64,000 nucleotides of DNA from Mesorhizobium sp. (GCA_004963905.1 SUGL01000024.1:1-64000), one strand, 5' to 3'. Positions 26,234 to 36,136 are shown, numbered from the stretch's first letter. The notes: a model not told the origin generated them from the sequence alone. A program made the numbers and translations.

Positions 26234-26917
26234 ATGGCAGACGGCAATAAATTCTTCCCGGCCCCGCGCCTCATCCTCGCCGCTTTGGTGGCGGGCGTGC
26301 TGGCCGGCGCGGTCGCGGTATATGTCAGCGAGAGCGGTTCTGGCAACAACACCCAGCCGCCGCAGGCTGCGGCAGACAACAGCAAGGATGATGTCGTCTG
26401 CAAGGCCAAGGCCGGGCGGGCCAAGCAGGTCGCCGCCAAGGCCGTCGGCCAGGTCGCGGCGCTGCAGCCGGCGGATCCGCCACAGTCGCTGAGGAGCCTT
26501 GCCTTCAACGGACCGGACGGCAAGCCGATGACGATCGCCGACCATGCCGGCAAGACGGTGCTGCTCAATCTCTGGGCGACATGGTGTGCGCCCTGCCGCG
26601 CCGAAATGCCGGCGCTCGACGCGCTGCAGAAGGAGAAGGGCGGCAATGCCTTCGAGGTCGTCGCGGTCAATGTCGACACCGGCGACGACGCCAAGCCGCA
26701 GAAATTCCTCAAGGAGATCGGCGTCGAGACGCTCGGCTATTATCGGGATCCGACGATCGCTTTGTTCAACGAGGTCAAGACCCGTGGGCTGGCGCTGGGC
26801 TTGCCGGTCACCATGCTGATCGACGGCGAAGGCTGTTTGATCGCGCATATGAACGGCCCGGCGGAATGGTCGAGCCCCGACGCCAAGCGGCTGGTGGAAG
26901 CCGCGCTCGGACCGTGA
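26234..26917 (+). CDS. tlpA: Thiol:disulfide interchange protein TlpA
   Basis: A 227-residue membrane-anchored periplasmic thioredoxin-like protein. It has an N-terminal helix (about 12-32), a linker and a thioredoxin domain with the redox pair WCAPC (117-121), plus the cis-proline region GLPVTMLI. In Bradyrhizobium TlpA reduces the copper chaperone and CoxB and is needed for cytochrome oxidase assembly. A much longer open frame upstream is a shadow of argH; homology starts at MADGNKFF. A Cys pair of the TlpA extra-element type is partly present (VVCKAKAG, GEGCLIAH). Confidence 0.9.
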   Translation: MADGNKFFPAPRLILAALVAGVLAGAVAVYVSESGSGNNTQPPQAAADNSKDDVVCKAKAGRAKQVAAKAVGQVAALQPADPPQSLRSLAFNGPDGKPMTIADHAGKTVLLNLWATWCAPCRAEMPALDALQKEKGGNAFEVVAVNVDTGDDAKPQKFLKEIGVETLGYYRDPTIALFNEVKTRGLALGLPVTMLIDGEGCLIAHMNGPAEWSSPDAKRLVEAALGP

Positions 26918-26929
26918 TCCTCAAGCTCG

Positions 26930-27107
26930 GATGCGATTCATCGCGACTCTCCACGCGGATGGTGACGACAAGCGCGTCGTGATCGGCGCTCGGGCTGCCA
27001 TCGGGCAACAGTGCCGGCAAAGTGGCCGGCGCGCTTGCCGCAAGGCCACGGGTGAAGAACCAGTCGATGCGGCTGACCCGGCGTCGGATGGCCTGCCACC
27101 CGCCGTT
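26930..27107 (-). pseudogene. C-terminal remnant of an endonuclease/exonuclease/phosphatase family gene
   Basis: The minus strand reads GGWQAIRRRVSRIDWFFTRG, then an Ala/Pro-rich linker and SADHDALVVTIRVE. That is the conserved end of an EEP-family (DNase I-like) protein, including the catalytic SDH-type motif (here ADHD). An in-frame stop lies four codons upstream (27111-27113) and no N-terminal part exists in the window. Intact family members have 250-350 residues. The rest of the 485-base gap up to ugpB carries only ugp leader sequence. Confidence 0.55.
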
Positions 27108-27326
27108 GGGTCACTTTCGTGGTACGCCTCGCGGTCTATCTATTGCGGGCATGTCGTTCGTCAAAATTTAGCCGGTTAACCACGAGGGTACTTTCCGCCG
27201 CTTTTCGGCGCCCTAGCTTCCTACGCCGCCGACATGACGTTTTCATGCCGGCGCGACCGCCGAGGGGGAGGAGAGACTGGCTGTCCACAGGGCCTTACCT
27301 ACCGGTCCAGGGGCCACAACAGAACT

Positions 27327-27344
27327 GTCACATACCTTCTCTAA
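27327..27344 (+). promoter_or_regulatory. Possible PHO box before ugpB (weak)
   Basis: CTGTCAC, a good half-site for the PhoB repeat CTGTCAT, is followed 11 bases on by CTTCTCT, which matches only four of seven positions. Glycerol-3-phosphate importers are usually in the Pho regulon in rhizobia, which is the main reason to list it. The second half-site is poor. Confidence 0.25.
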
Positions 27345-27402
27345 GAGAGCGGGCAAGGACTGCGCAAAACCTTGTCGAACTGCCACTCAAGAGGGAAAAA
27401 CC

Positions 27403-28755
27403 ATGACCATCATCAAGCGGGGCCTTGCTGCCCTTGCCGCCAGCGTGCTCAGCACCGCGCTCGCGGTTCCAGCCTTTGCCGAGCCGGTGAAATTCGATTT
27501 CTGGTTCGGCCTGTCGGGCGATCTCGCCCGCGTCGTCGACACGCTGTGCAAGAACTTCAACGCCTCGCAGTCAGATTATGAAGTAGTCTGCACCAGCCAG
27601 GGCAATTACGACGCCACGCTGCAGAACACCATCGCCGCCTTCCGCGCCGGCAAACAGCCCACCGTCGTCCAGGTCTATGACGTCGGCACCGCCACCATGA
27701 TGCTGTCGGGCGCCTACAAGCCCGCCGACAAGCTGATGGAGGAAAACGGCTACAAGATCGATTACAGCGACTATTTCCCCGGCATCGCCCGCTACTACGC
27801 GACGTCGAAGGGCGAGATGCTGTCCTTCCCGTTCAACTCGTCGACGGCGCTGATGTACTGGAACAAGGACGCCTTCGCCAAGATCGGCAAGACCGAGGCG
27901 CCGAAGACCTGGGAAGACGTCGGCGCCGACCTCAAGGCGCTGAAGGACGCCGGCTATGATTGCCCGATGGCGATCAACATCTCCGGCAACGAAAGCTGGC
28001 AGCTGATGGAGCAGTTCTCGGCCATCCACAACCAGCCGATCGCCACCAAGAACAACGGCTATGACGGCCTCGACGCCCGCCTGGAGATGAACAAGACAAA
28101 GTTCGTCCAATACGTCACCGACTTGAAGAAGTGGTACGACGACGGTCTGATCAAGATCAAGTCGAAGGACCTCGGCCAGGACATGGTCCAGGCCTTCGCC
28201 ACCGGCACCTGCCAGGTCATCATGACCTCGGTCGGCGACCACGGCACGGTCGGCAAGACCCAGAAGGAAGGCATGAGCTGGGATGTCGCCGAACTGCCGG
28301 TTTATGCCGGAACCGAGCGCAAGAACTCGCTGGTCGGCGGCGCTTCGCTGTGGGTGCTGTCGGGCAAGTCGGACGCCGAATACAAGGGCGCGGCCGCCTT
28401 CCTCAACTTCATCCACGACCCCAAGACGGCTTTGTTCTGGTCGACCAACACCGGCTACATTCCGGTGACCAAGTCGGGCTTCGAATATATGAAATCCAGC
28501 GGCTTCTACGACAAGGCGCCCTACAAGGGCCGTGAAGTGGCGATCGCCAGCCTGACCGCCTCGGAGCCGACCGAGATCACGCGCGGCATCCGCCTCGGCA
28601 ACTTCACCCAGATCCGCGCCGAATTCGGCACGCAGATGCAGGCGATCTTCGCCAACAAGGAGAGCGTGCAGGACGGCATCGACGCGCTGGTCAAGAACGG
28701 CGACGCCATCCTCGACCGCTTCCAGCAGACCTATCCGAACAAGACGCTGCCCTAA
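27403..28755 (+). CDS. ugpB: sn-glycerol-3-phosphate ABC transporter, substrate-binding protein
   Basis: A 450-residue periplasmic binding protein of family 1 (maltose-type). A Sec signal peptide ends at PAFA (about residue 26) and the mature start is EPVKFDFWFGLSGDL. The WFGLSG, SFPFNSSTALMYWNKD and NSLVGGASLWVL segments are typical of UgpB. It feeds glycerol-3-phosphate or glycerophosphodiesters to UgpAEC. It is the first gene of ugpB-A-E-C; the strong hairpin after its stop codon probably keeps its transcript level above that of the membrane parts. Confidence 0.92.
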   Translation: MTIIKRGLAALAASVLSTALAVPAFAEPVKFDFWFGLSGDLARVVDTLCKNFNASQSDYEVVCTSQGNYDATLQNTIAAFRAGKQPTVVQVYDVGTATMMLSGAYKPADKLMEENGYKIDYSDYFPGIARYYATSKGEMLSFPFNSSTALMYWNKDAFAKIGKTEAPKTWEDVGADLKALKDAGYDCPMAINISGNESWQLMEQFSAIHNQPIATKNNGYDGLDARLEMNKTKFVQYVTDLKKWYDDGLIKIKSKDLGQDMVQAFATGTCQVIMTSVGDHGTVGKTQKEGMSWDVAELPVYAGTERKNSLVGGASLWVLSGKSDAEYKGAAAFLNFIHDPKTALFWSTNTGYIPVTKSGFEYMKSSGFYDKAPYKGREVAIASLTASEPTEITRGIRLGNFTQIRAEFGTQMQAIFANKESVQDGIDALVKNGDAILDRFQQTYPNKTLP

Positions 28756-28771
28756 GCAGTAGACATTTCGA

Positions 28772-28805
28772 GGCCGCCCGTCGAAACTCGACGGGCGGCC
28801 GTTTC
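28772..28805 (+). terminator. Strong hairpin between ugpB and ugpA (attenuator)
   Basis: A perfect 13-base stem, GGCCGCCCGTCGA and its complement, closes an AAC triloop and is followed by GTTTC. The short T tract suggests partial termination or a 3-prime processing stop. This would make excess binding-protein mRNA relative to the permease genes. Confidence 0.75.
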
Positions 28806-28835
28806 ATATCCGAACCAGGCATCGTCGGCGGATCG

Positions 28836-29720
28836 ATGGAAAAACGCGTCACTTTCGGCAGATGGACGATCGGCATCCTGTTCGCGGTGCCGCAGCTCCT
28901 CCTGATCTTCACCTTCTTCTATTGGCCTGCCGGTCAGGCGGTCTACTGGTCGCTGACGTTGCAGCAGCCCTGGGGCGGCGGCAACATCTGGGTCGGCCTC
29001 GACAATTTCCGCTCGATCCTCGCCAATGCCGACTATTGGAATTCGATCACCGCCAGCATGATCTTCGCCGGCATCAGCACGGGCCTTGCGATGGTCATCG
29101 CGCTGGTCCTCGCCGCCTTGACCGACCGGCAACTCGCTGGCTCATGGCTGTATCGCGTCGTGCTGATCTGGCCCTACGGCATCGCGGCGCCGGCTCTGGC
29201 GCTGGCGTTTCGTTTCATCCTGGCGCCGGAAGCCGGTTTCATGGCCGCCGTCAACAAGTTCTGGCCCGGCTTCTGGGATCCCGGCCTCAACGGCGCCGAC
29301 GCCATGGCCTCCGTCATCATCGCCTTCTCGTGGAAATATGTCGGCTACAATTTCATCTTCTTCCTGGCCGCCCTGCAGGCCATCCCGCGCTCGCTGATCG
29401 AGGCGGCGGCCATGGACGGGTCAGGCGTCGTCCGCCGCTTCTGGGACATCCAGTTCCCGCTGATCACGCCGACCATCTTCTTCCTGCTTGTCATCAACAT
29501 CACCGAAAGCTTCCAGGATTCCTTCGGCATCGTCGACATCATGACCGCCGGCGGGCCGGCCAACGCCACCAATTTGATGGTCTACAAGATCTATTCCGAC
29601 GGCTTCAAAGGCCTCGACTACTCGGGCGCGGCTGCGCAGAGCATCATCCTGATGCTGCTCATCGTCCTGCTGACCATCGTCCAGTTCCGCTTCATCGAGC
29701 GGCGCGTGCACTATCGTTGA
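28836..29720 (+). CDS. ugpA: Glycerol-3-phosphate ABC transporter permease UgpA
   Basis: A 294-residue inner-membrane permease with six predicted helices. The EAA loop EAAAMDGSGVVRRFWDIQFP contacts the UgpC ATPase. It pairs with UgpE to form the membrane channel. The ATG at 28836 lies about 80 bases after ugpB, behind the attenuator hairpin. It is followed by ugpE after 7 bases. Confidence 0.92.
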   Translation: MEKRVTFGRWTIGILFAVPQLLLIFTFFYWPAGQAVYWSLTLQQPWGGGNIWVGLDNFRSILANADYWNSITASMIFAGISTGLAMVIALVLAALTDRQLAGSWLYRVVLIWPYGIAAPALALAFRFILAPEAGFMAAVNKFWPGFWDPGLNGADAMASVIIAFSWKYVGYNFIFFLAALQAIPRSLIEAAAMDGSGVVRRFWDIQFPLITPTIFFLLVINITESFQDSFGIVDIMTAGGPANATNLMVYKIYSDGFKGLDYSGAAAQSIILMLLIVLLTIVQFRFIERRVHYR

Positions 29721-29727
29721 GGCGGCC

Positions 29728-30642
29728 ATGGTCGAGCGCACCCCGATCCTCAACTTCTTCACGCATCTCATCCTGTTCGCCGGCTTCGTATTCTGCGTTG
29801 CGCCGTTCGTCATCGTGGCGATCGCGGCCTCGCACAATCTGAAGGACGTCAACGACGTGCCGATGTCGCTGCTGCCGGGCAGCGATTTCTGGGTCAACAT
29901 CAAGACCGCGTGGACGACGGCCGATCTCGGCCCGAAGCTGCTCAACTCCTTCATCATGGCGTTCGGCGTCGCCGCCGGCAAAGTGATCGTGTCGGCGCTG
30001 ACGGCCTTCTCGATCGTCTACTTCCGCTATCCCGGCCGCATGCTGATCTTCTGGCTGATCTTCATCACGCTGATGCTGCCGCTCGAAGTGCGCATCGTTC
30101 CGACCTACGCGGTGGTCGCCAACGTGCTCGATCCCTATCAGGCGATCATGGATCTGACGGGGCTGTCCTGGCTGATCGGGAAGATATCGGGGGTTCAGGT
30201 TCAGCTCAGCCTGGGACTGCTCAATTCCTATAGCGGCCTGATCCTGCCGCTGGTCGCCACCGCCACCGGCACATTCCTTTATCGCCAGTTCTTCCTGACC
30301 GTGCCGGACGAATTGACCGAGGCCGCGCGCATGGACGGCGCCGGCGCGCTGCGCTTCTTCGTCGATATCCTTCTGCCGCTGTCGCGCAACAACATGGCGG
30401 CGCTCGGCACCATCATGTTCCTGTGGGCCTGGAACCAGTATCTGTGGCCGCTGCTCATCACCACCGATCAGTCGCATGCGATGGCGGTGACAGAGCTGAA
30501 GCAGCTCATCCCCAATGTCGGCGGCGCGCCGGAATGGCACATCGCCATGGCCGGCACGCTGATCATCATGGTGCCGCCGATGATCGTGGTGGTGCTGATG
30601 CAGCGCTGGTTCGTGCGCGGCCTGATCGCCACCGAAAAATAG
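29728..30642 (+). CDS. ugpE: Glycerol-3-phosphate ABC transporter permease UgpE
   Basis: A 304-residue permease with six predicted helices and the EAA loop [20 protein letters not shown]. The N-terminal [20 protein letters not shown] and the [13 protein letters not shown] periplasmic stretch are UgpE-like. It forms the heterodimeric channel with UgpA. It sits 13 bases before ugpC in the same operon. Confidence 0.92.
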   Translation: MVERTPILNFFTHLILFAGFVFCVAPFVIVAIAASHNLKDVNDVPMSLLPGSDFWVNIKTAWTTADLGPKLLNSFIMAFGVAAGKVIVSALTAFSIVYFRYPGRMLIFWLIFITLMLPLEVRIVPTYAVVANVLDPYQAIMDLTGLSWLIGKISGVQVQLSLGLLNSYSGLILPLVATATGTFLYRQFFLTVPDELTEAARMDGAGALRFFVDILLPLSRNNMAALGTIMFLWAWNQYLWPLLITTDQSHAMAVTELKQLIPNVGGAPEWHIAMAGTLIIMVPPMIVVVLMQRWFVRGLIATEK

Positions 30643-30655
30643 GGAGACGACAAAA

Positions 30656-31756
30656 ATGGCCTCCATTGTCATCCGCGACGTCCGGAAGAGCTATGCCAAG
30701 ATGCAGGTCGTGCACGGCGTCAACCTCGATATCAGGTCCGGCGAGTTCGTCGTCATCCTCGGCCCGTCTGGCTGCGGCAAGTCCACGCTGCTTCGCATGA
30801 TCGCCGGGCTCGAGGAGATCTCCGATGGCGCGATCGCCATCGACGGCACCGTGGTCAACAAGCTCGAGCCGCGCGAGCGCGGCTGCGCCATGGTGTTCCA
30901 GAACTACGCGCTCTATCCGCATATGAGCGTTGCCCAGAACATCGGCTATTCCCTGAAGGTGGCGGGCGTTCCCGCCGCCGAACGCAACCAGCGCATCCAG
31001 GCCGTCGCCCGCATCCTGGAGCTCGAGCATCTGCTCGATCGCAAGCCGATGGCGCTCTCCGGCGGCCAGCGCCAGCGCGTCGCCATGGGCCGCGCCATGA
31101 TCCGCGAGCCCAAGGTCTTTCTCTTCGACGAGCCTCTCTCCAATCTCGACGCCAAATTGCGCGTGCAGATGCGATCGGAGATCCGCAAGCTGCATCGACG
31201 GCTCAATGCCACCTCCGTCTTCGTCACGCACGACCAGGTCGAAGCGATGACTCTGGCAGACCGGCTGGTGGTGATGAATGGCGGCCGCGTCGAGCAGGTC
31301 GGCACGCCGGCGCAAGTCTACAGCAGGCCGGCGAGCCGGTTCGTGGCGACCTTCGTCGGCGCGCCGGCGATGAACATGCTCGAAGGCGAAGTCACGCTCG
31401 ACGGCGTGTCGCTGCTCGGTGGCAGCCGCAAGCTCAACGTTTCACGCGCCGGCCTCCCGGTCGGCTCGAAGGTCGCGGTCGGTATCCGGCCGGAGGCCGT
31501 GCGCATGGTGGCGCCGGGAACGCCCGGCGCGCTGGCCGCGACGGTCGACCTGGTCGAAGAGCTCGGCGCCGGCCGGGTCGTCTATGTCGATCTCGACGGC
31601 GCGCCGTTCTCGGTGGTGACCTCCGAGACCGTCCATCCCGAGCCCGGTAGCGCCATCGGGCTGCAGTTCGCGGAGAGCGACCTGCATTTCTTCTCTTCGG
31701 AGACCGGAAGCCGGCTCGACGTGTTCAAGGCTTCGGTGCCGGAGCCGGCTCTATAA
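30656..31756 (+). CDS. ugpC: Glycerol-3-phosphate ABC transporter ATP-binding protein UgpC
   Basis: A 366-residue MalK-type ATPase. Walker [10 protein letters not shown] is at 36-44, the signature LSGGQRQ at 134-140 and Walker B VFLFDEP at 154-160; His in FVTHDQ follows. The C-terminal regulatory TOBE-type domain (about 240-360) is present. GGGAGACGAC precedes the ATG. It powers UgpAE; in E. coli the same C-terminal domain senses phosphate status. Confidence 0.93.
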   Translation: MASIVIRDVRKSYAKMQVVHGVNLDIRSGEFVVILGPSGCGKSTLLRMIAGLEEISDGAIAIDGTVVNKLEPRERGCAMVFQNYALYPHMSVAQNIGYSLKVAGVPAAERNQRIQAVARILELEHLLDRKPMALSGGQRQRVAMGRAMIREPKVFLFDEPLSNLDAKLRVQMRSEIRKLHRRLNATSVFVTHDQVEAMTLADRLVVMNGGRVEQVGTPAQVYSRPASRFVATFVGAPAMNMLEGEVTLDGVSLLGGSRKLNVSRAGLPVGSKVAVGIRPEAVRMVAPGTPGALAATVDLVEELGAGRVVYVDLDGAPFSVVTSETVHPEPGSAIGLQFAESDLHFFSSETGSRLDVFKASVPEPAL

Positions 31757-31796
31757 TCGCCGAGGCAGTCTGCCCGAATTCGCAAGAGGGTCCGGA

Positions 31797-32594
31797 ATGA
31801 AGATCATCCAGGTTACCGACGTCCATCTCGGCCGTCGGGGCGAAATCCGCTTCGGCGCGAACCTCAATGAGCGGCTCGATCGCTGCATCGACCATATCAA
31901 TGCCCGCCATGGCGATGCGATGCTCTGCGTCTTCACCGGCGACCTGACCGAGTCCGGCGAAACGGAGAGCTACGCCGATCTGAGATCTGCGCTTGGCCGG
32001 CTCACCGTGCCCTACCGGCTGCTGCCCGGAAACCACGATCGGCGCGCCAACCTCATCGCCGCCTTCCGGGAAAATGGAACCGACAGCAACGGCTTCGTGC
32101 AATCGGTCTTCGATACGCCCGAGGGCCGGCTGGTTTTCCTCGACAGCCTGGCCGAAGGCCGCGTCACCGGGGAACTGTGCGACAACCGCCTTGCATGGCT
32201 GGACGCCAGGCTCGCCGAGGTCGAAGGCAGGCCGGTCTATCTCTTCCTGCATCATCCGCCAGTCGAGCTCGGCCTGACCATCCTCGACCCGCTTGGCCTC
32301 GAGCAGCCGCAGAGGCTGCTCGATGTGCTCGTCCGCCACGGCAATGTCCGCTACATCTTCTTCGGCCATGTCCATCGCGACATAGCCGGCACGGTCGCCG
32401 GCATTCCGTTTTCGGCGCAACGCGGCCTGAATGCCCGCTTCATGCTCCATCTGACCGGAGACGAGGTGGTCGAGCAGGCGCCGCCAGCCTATTCGATCAT
32501 CCTGATCGACGGGCAGCGCGTCGTCGTGCACAGCCACGACTTTTTGGAGAACTGGCCGCTGTGGTCTCCTGCGACAGGCGAGCGGGTGGGGTAG
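31797..32594 (+). CDS. Metallophosphodiesterase, GpdQ/CpdA-like
   Basis: A 265-residue calcineurin-like phosphoesterase. The dinuclear metal ligands are visible as DVH (Asp8, His10), GDLTE (Asp49), GNHD (Asn79, His80), HHPP (His152/153) and GHVH (His191, His193). It is the last gene of the ugp cluster, 40 bases after ugpC. Context favours hydrolysis of glycerophosphodiesters (as GpdQ does) to glycerol-3-phosphate; a cyclic-nucleotide substrate is the alternative. No signal peptide, so it acts on imported diesters. Confidence 0.87.
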   Translation: MKIIQVTDVHLGRRGEIRFGANLNERLDRCIDHINARHGDAMLCVFTGDLTESGETESYADLRSALGRLTVPYRLLPGNHDRRANLIAAFRENGTDSNGFVQSVFDTPEGRLVFLDSLAEGRVTGELCDNRLAWLDARLAEVEGRPVYLFLHHPPVELGLTILDPLGLEQPQRLLDVLVRHGNVRYIFFGHVHRDIAGTVAGIPFSAQRGLNARFMLHLTGDEVVEQAPPAYSIILIDGQRVVVHSHDFLENWPLWSPATGERVG

Positions 32595-32595
32595 A

Positions 32596-32994
32596 TCACT
32601 CGAGCAACAGTGTGGGCGTTCCCCGTCCTTCGACCAGCTTTGCCGCTTTCCTATCGAAGGACACGAAGGTTCCGCCACCGAGCCACTGACCGTCGAACGC
32701 GATCACACCGTCGGCGAAATCGCCCCCGGCGTCGAGTATGGCCAGGCCCGCCTCGATCGTCGGTCGGTTGGTCACGACGTTGCGCATGTCGAGGATACGA
32801 CGGATCGAGGCGGATATGTCAGCCCGCGCAACCCGGTAACTTCTATCCAGCACCCAAACAAACTCGCAGAGCGCTTGAACGCTGATCGCGACCAACTCGG
32901 CCGCTTCCAAGGTCTCGGCTGCTGTCCGTTGTTGCGCTATGTCATCGCCGACGACAAGGCGCAACAGCACGTTCGTGTCGAGGCTGATCTTCAC
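32596..32994 (-). CDS. vapC: Type II toxin VapC (PIN-domain ribonuclease)
   Basis: A 132-residue PIN domain. The acidic metal-binding set is Asp6 (SLDTNVLLRL), Glu44 (CEFVWVL), Asp95 (DFADGVIA) and Asp114 (SFDRKA), all intact, so the nuclease is probably active. It starts with GTG and overlaps the antitoxin stop codon by four bases (GTGA). VapC toxins cut specific tRNAs or rRNA sites when the antitoxin is degraded. It converges with the phosphodiesterase, one base apart. Confidence 0.9.
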   Translation of the reverse strand: MKISLDTNVLLRLVVGDDIAQQRTAAETLEAAELVAISVQALCEFVWVLDRSYRVARADISASIRRILDMRNVVTNRPTIEAGLAILDAGGDFADGVIAFDGQWLGGGTFVSFDRKAAKLVEGRGTPTLLLE

Positions 32995-33266
32995 TCGCGC
33001 TCGACTCCGCGCATTCCGGCCGAAGCGCCGGCGTCGGCGATAGCATCGTTGATCTCCTCGATCGAAAGCCGTGCGCCGTTCGTCTTGCCCTTGAGCATCC
33101 CGCTCAGCTCTTGCCAGGAGCCCTTGCCCTGGTCGGCTTTCAACTCCGCCCGCCCGCCAGGTAGAAGATCGAGCCTGATCTTGTCGCCGGGCTGGATGCC
33201 GAGGTGCTTGAGCACATCCTTCCGGAACGTGACCTGGCCCCGTGCCGTAACCGTCAATGTCGTCAT
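32991..33266 (-). CDS. vapB: Antitoxin of the VapB/AbrB (SpoVT) type
   Basis: A 91-residue protein. The N-terminal swapped-hairpin DNA-binding domain (LTVTARGQVTFRKDVLKHLG, IQPGDKIRLDLLPGG) belongs to the AbrB/MazE fold. The C-terminal half, with the acidic helix SIEEINDAIAD, would block the toxin active site. It precedes and overlaps vapC. GGAGG lies 9 bases before the ATG, and an operator-like palindrome sits directly upstream. Confidence 0.88.
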   Translation of the reverse strand: MTTLTVTARGQVTFRKDVLKHLGIQPGDKIRLDLLPGGRAELKADQGKGSWQELSGMLKGKTNGARLSIEEINDAIADAGASAGMRGVERE

Positions 33267-33285
33267 GATGAAGCCTCCAAGCTAA

Positions 33286-33309
33286 AAATAATGCAAAAAC
33301 GCATTATTT
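33286..33309. promoter_or_regulatory. Palindromic operator upstream of vapBC
   Basis: AAATAATGC-N6-GCATTATTT is a perfect 9-base inverted repeat in an AT-rich island, 20 bases upstream of the antitoxin start. Type II antitoxins with AbrB folds bind such repeats to repress their own operon. The position also overlaps where the promoter must be. Confidence 0.7.
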
Positions 33310-33321
33310 CAAGGGTGGAGT

Positions 33322-34404
33322 TCAAGCGAACACGTGCGCCTTGCCGATGACGGTGAGGCGCACGATCTCGCCGATCGCCGGCGCGTCCATGCCCGTCTTG
33401 CGCAGGATGAGCGGCGTGTTGCCGATGGCCGCCGCATCCGGCGGGTCGGGGCTGTTGAGCAGCCGCACCGCGATGGTGCAGATTGAGCCGGCGAATTCGG
33501 ACCCCGTCACTTCGCCGAACAGCATGTCCGGCGTTCCCGACATGCCCTCGCGCGAAGTCCGTTTGAGCAGCACCTGCTCGGGCCTGAGCATGATGCGGGC
33601 GACGTCGCGCCGCTCGGCCGTGTCGACCGCGATGCGGCCGAGCGGCGAGATGGCAAAGCCGTCTGCGATCTTGGCCGGCACGATTATGGCATCGCCGAGG
33701 AACTCGGCAACCATCCTGTCCTTGGGCTGGAAATAGAGCTCGCGCGGCGTGCCGACCTGCGAGAACAGGCCGTCGCGCATGACGGCCACCTGGCTGGCGA
33801 AGGATAGCGCCTCGGCCTGGTCATGGGTGACCAGGATGGTGGTGATGCCTGCCTCTTCCAGAAGCTCGGCAACTGCCTTGCGCATGGATGCGCGCAAGCC
33901 GGTGTCGAGCGCCGAGAACGGCTCGTCGAGCAGCATCAGCCGCGGCTTCATGGCCATGGCGCGGGCAAGTGCGACGCGCTGCTGCTGGCCGCCGGACAGC
34001 TCGTGCGGCCGGCGCTTCAGCACCGCCTTGTCGAGGCCAACGATATAGGCGAGCTCGACGATGCGCTCCACGCGCTTGTCCTCGCCGCGCGCCATGCCGA
34101 AACCGATATTGTCGGCGATGGTGAGATGCGGGAACAGCGCGCCGTCCTGTGCCACCACGCCGATGCCGCGGCGATGCGCCGGCACGGCTGCGCCGCCATT
34201 GGCGAGCACCTTGCCGTCGAGCGCTATGCGGCCGCGGTCCGGCGCTTCGAAGCCGGCGATCAGCCTGAGCAAGGTGGTCTTGCCGCAGCCGGACGGCCCG
34301 ACGATCGCGGTGCGGCTGCCGCTTTCGACGGTAAGGTCGACACCGGCGAGCGCGGCCACCTTGCCGTAATATTTCGCCACATCGTTGAGTTCGAGGAAGC
34401 TCAT
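33322..34404 (-). CDS. fbpC: Iron(III) ABC transporter ATP-binding protein (FbpC-like)
   Basis: A 360-residue ATPase. Walker [18 protein letters not shown], Walker [13 protein letters not shown] and the VTHDQ switch histidine are all present, with a C-terminal regulatory domain of about 120 residues. The true start is the ATG at 34404, which overlaps the permease stop (ATGA); the longer frame upstream is a shadow of the permease gene. It energises ferric iron import with FbpB and FbpA. Confidence 0.88.
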   Translation of the reverse strand: MSFLELNDVAKYYGKVAALAGVDLTVESGSRTAIVGPSGCGKTTLLRLIAGFEAPDRGRIALDGKVLANGGAAVPAHRRGIGVVAQDGALFPHLTIADNIGFGMARGEDKRVERIVELAYIVGLDKAVLKRRPHELSGGQQQRVALARAMAMKPRLMLLDEPFSALDTGLRASMRKAVAELLEEAGITTILVTHDQAEALSFASQVAVMRDGLFSQVGTPRELYFQPKDRMVAEFLGDAIIVPAKIADGFAISPLGRIAVDTAERRDVARIMLRPEQVLLKRTSREGMSGTPDMLFGEVTGSEFAGSICTIAVRLLNSPDPPDAAAIGNTPLILRKTGMDAPAIGEIVRLTVIGKAHVFA

Positions 34405-35975
34405 CGTCCGGCCATCCGCTTCGACTGGACGTGGAGCATCAAGGTCATCGGCAGCGACATCGCGACCATGATCAAGGCGTAGGGTGCTGCGGAGGCGTAG
34501 TCGATCTCGCCGCTGTAGGACCAGAAAGCCATCGCCAGCGTGCGGGTGCCGTTCGGCGCCAGCATCTGGGTGGCGGTCAGTTCGTTGGTGATGCCGAGCG
34601 CCACCATCGCCATCCCGGCCGCCGCGCCCGGCGCCGACAGTCGGATCGTCGTCGCCCACAGCGCCCTGAGCGGCGGCAGGCCGAGACTGGAGGCGGCGCG
34701 CTCGAGCTCCACCGGGGCCTGCGCGATCGAGGCGCGCAGGCTTATCAGCGCGCGCGGCAGGAACATCAGCGCATAGCCGAAAAGGATGGTGAACAGCGTC
34801 TGGTAAAGCGGCAGCGCGATGCGCACGGTGATGGTCACCAGCGCCAGCGCGATGACGACGCCGGGCAACGATCCGACGATGTAGTTGCAGCTCTCGAGCA
34901 GGCGCTGCAACGGGCCTGGCGCGCGGATCGAGATCCAGGCCATGGGCATCGCGGCAATGGTGGCAAGCAGCGCGCCGGCGACGGCGAGGAACAGCGTCTG
35001 GCCGAGCGCCAGGCCGATTTCGTCCCAGCGCCAGATATCGGCGCCGCCGGCGAGCAGCCAGCGGCCGACGGTGACGAAGGGCACGCCGAGCGTGAGCAGC
35101 GCGGTGGCGGCGGGCAGCAGCAGGCAAGGCAGCGTGGCGCGGCCGAGCCGGACACGCTGCTGCTGGCGCGCCGCGCCAGAGCCGACGCGCGCATAGCGCT
35201 CCTCGCCGCGCACGACCACCTCCACGGCCAGCAGCACGAAACAGCAGGCGACCAGCACGGCGGCCAGCATGTTGGCCGCCGGGCCGTTGAAGGTCGACTG
35301 GAACTGGTCGACGATCGCCGTGGTGAAGGTGTCGAAGCGGATGAAGACATAGAGGCCGTATTCGGCAAGCAGATGCAGGCCGACCAGCAGCGAGCCGCCG
35401 CAGATGGCCAGCCTCAATTGCGGCAGCACGACACGCGCGAAAACGCGCCACGGGCCGAGGCCAAGGGCGGCCGCCGCGTCCTCCAGCGCCGGGTCGAGGC
35501 GGCGCAGCGCCGCGGCTATCGGCAGGTAGAGGAACGGAAAATAGGCGATGACGGAGACCAGCACGCCGGCCCAGAGCCCGTGCAGGCCGGGCACGAGACT
35601 GATCCAGGCGTAGCTATGGACGAAAGCAGGAATGGCGAGCGGCGCCACCGACAGCCACGACCACAGCCGGTTGCCGGGCAGGTCGCTGCGCTCGGTCAGC
35701 CAGGCGAGCGCCACCGACAGCACGATGGCGACCGGCACCGACACGACGACGAGCAGGACGGTATTGACCAGGAGCTCGCCGACACGCGGCCGGAAGATCA
35801 GTTCCAGCACCGTTCCCCAGCCGGTCTGGATCGCTGTCCAGACGATGAAGGCGAGCGGCAGCAGCGCAATCAGCGAAACGAGGGCGGCGGCAAGCGTGAT
35901 CCACGACGCGGACCGCCGGCTCTGCCTTGCGGCAGCCGGCAGGCCTGGACGCGTGAGATGGATCGCGGACGCCAT
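34401..35975 (-). CDS. fbpB: Iron(III) ABC transporter permease (FbpB-like)
   Basis: A 524-residue fused double permease with about 12 membrane helices and two permease halves, the usual size of FbpB/SfuB. EAA-like loops occur in each half ([20 protein letters not shown] and [20 protein letters not shown]). It couples to the FbpC ATPase and is separated from fbpA by a hairpin terminator, which suggests lower expression of the membrane part. Confidence 0.88.
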   Translation of the reverse strand: MASAIHLTRPGLPAAARQSRRSASWITLAAALVSLIALLPLAFIVWTAIQTGWGTVLELIFRPRVGELLVNTVLLVVVSVPVAIVLSVALAWLTERSDLPGNRLWSWLSVAPLAIPAFVHSYAWISLVPGLHGLWAGVLVSVIAYFPFLYLPIAAALRRLDPALEDAAAALGLGPWRVFARVVLPQLRLAICGGSLLVGLHLLAEYGLYVFIRFDTFTTAIVDQFQSTFNGPAANMLAAVLVACCFVLLAVEVVVRGEERYARVGSGAARQQQRVRLGRATLPCLLLPAATALLTLGVPFVTVGRWLLAGGADIWRWDEIGLALGQTLFLAVAGALLATIAAMPMAWISIRAPGPLQRLLESCNYIVGSLPGVVIALALVTITVRIALPLYQTLFTILFGYALMFLPRALISLRASIAQAPVELERAASSLGLPPLRALWATTIRLSAPGAAAGMAMVALGITNELTATQMLAPNGTRTLAMAFWSYSGEIDYASAAPYALIMVAMSLPMTLMLHVQSKRMAGR

Positions 35976-36059
35976 CAGAAGGAATGTGCCGCCTTGAAGC
36001 GATGCGATGAACCGCCGATGCGGCCGGGAACGCAGATGATCGTCATCGACGAGGCCATC

Positions 36060-36104
36060 TCCAAAACAAAAGCGCCCCCGCGGAAAGCGAATTCCCGCAG
36101 GAGC
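36060..36104 (-). terminator. Hairpin terminator between fbpA and fbpB
   Basis: On the minus strand GCTCCTGCGGGAA pairs with TTTCCGCGGGGGC (13 bases with three G-U wobbles) and is followed by GCTTTTGTTTTGG. It lies just after the fbpA stop codon and before fbpB, the same position as the hairpin in the ugp operon. Confidence 0.7.
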
Positions 36105-36136
36105 ACGGTCGGTTGTCCTTTTAGGACGAACGCGAA

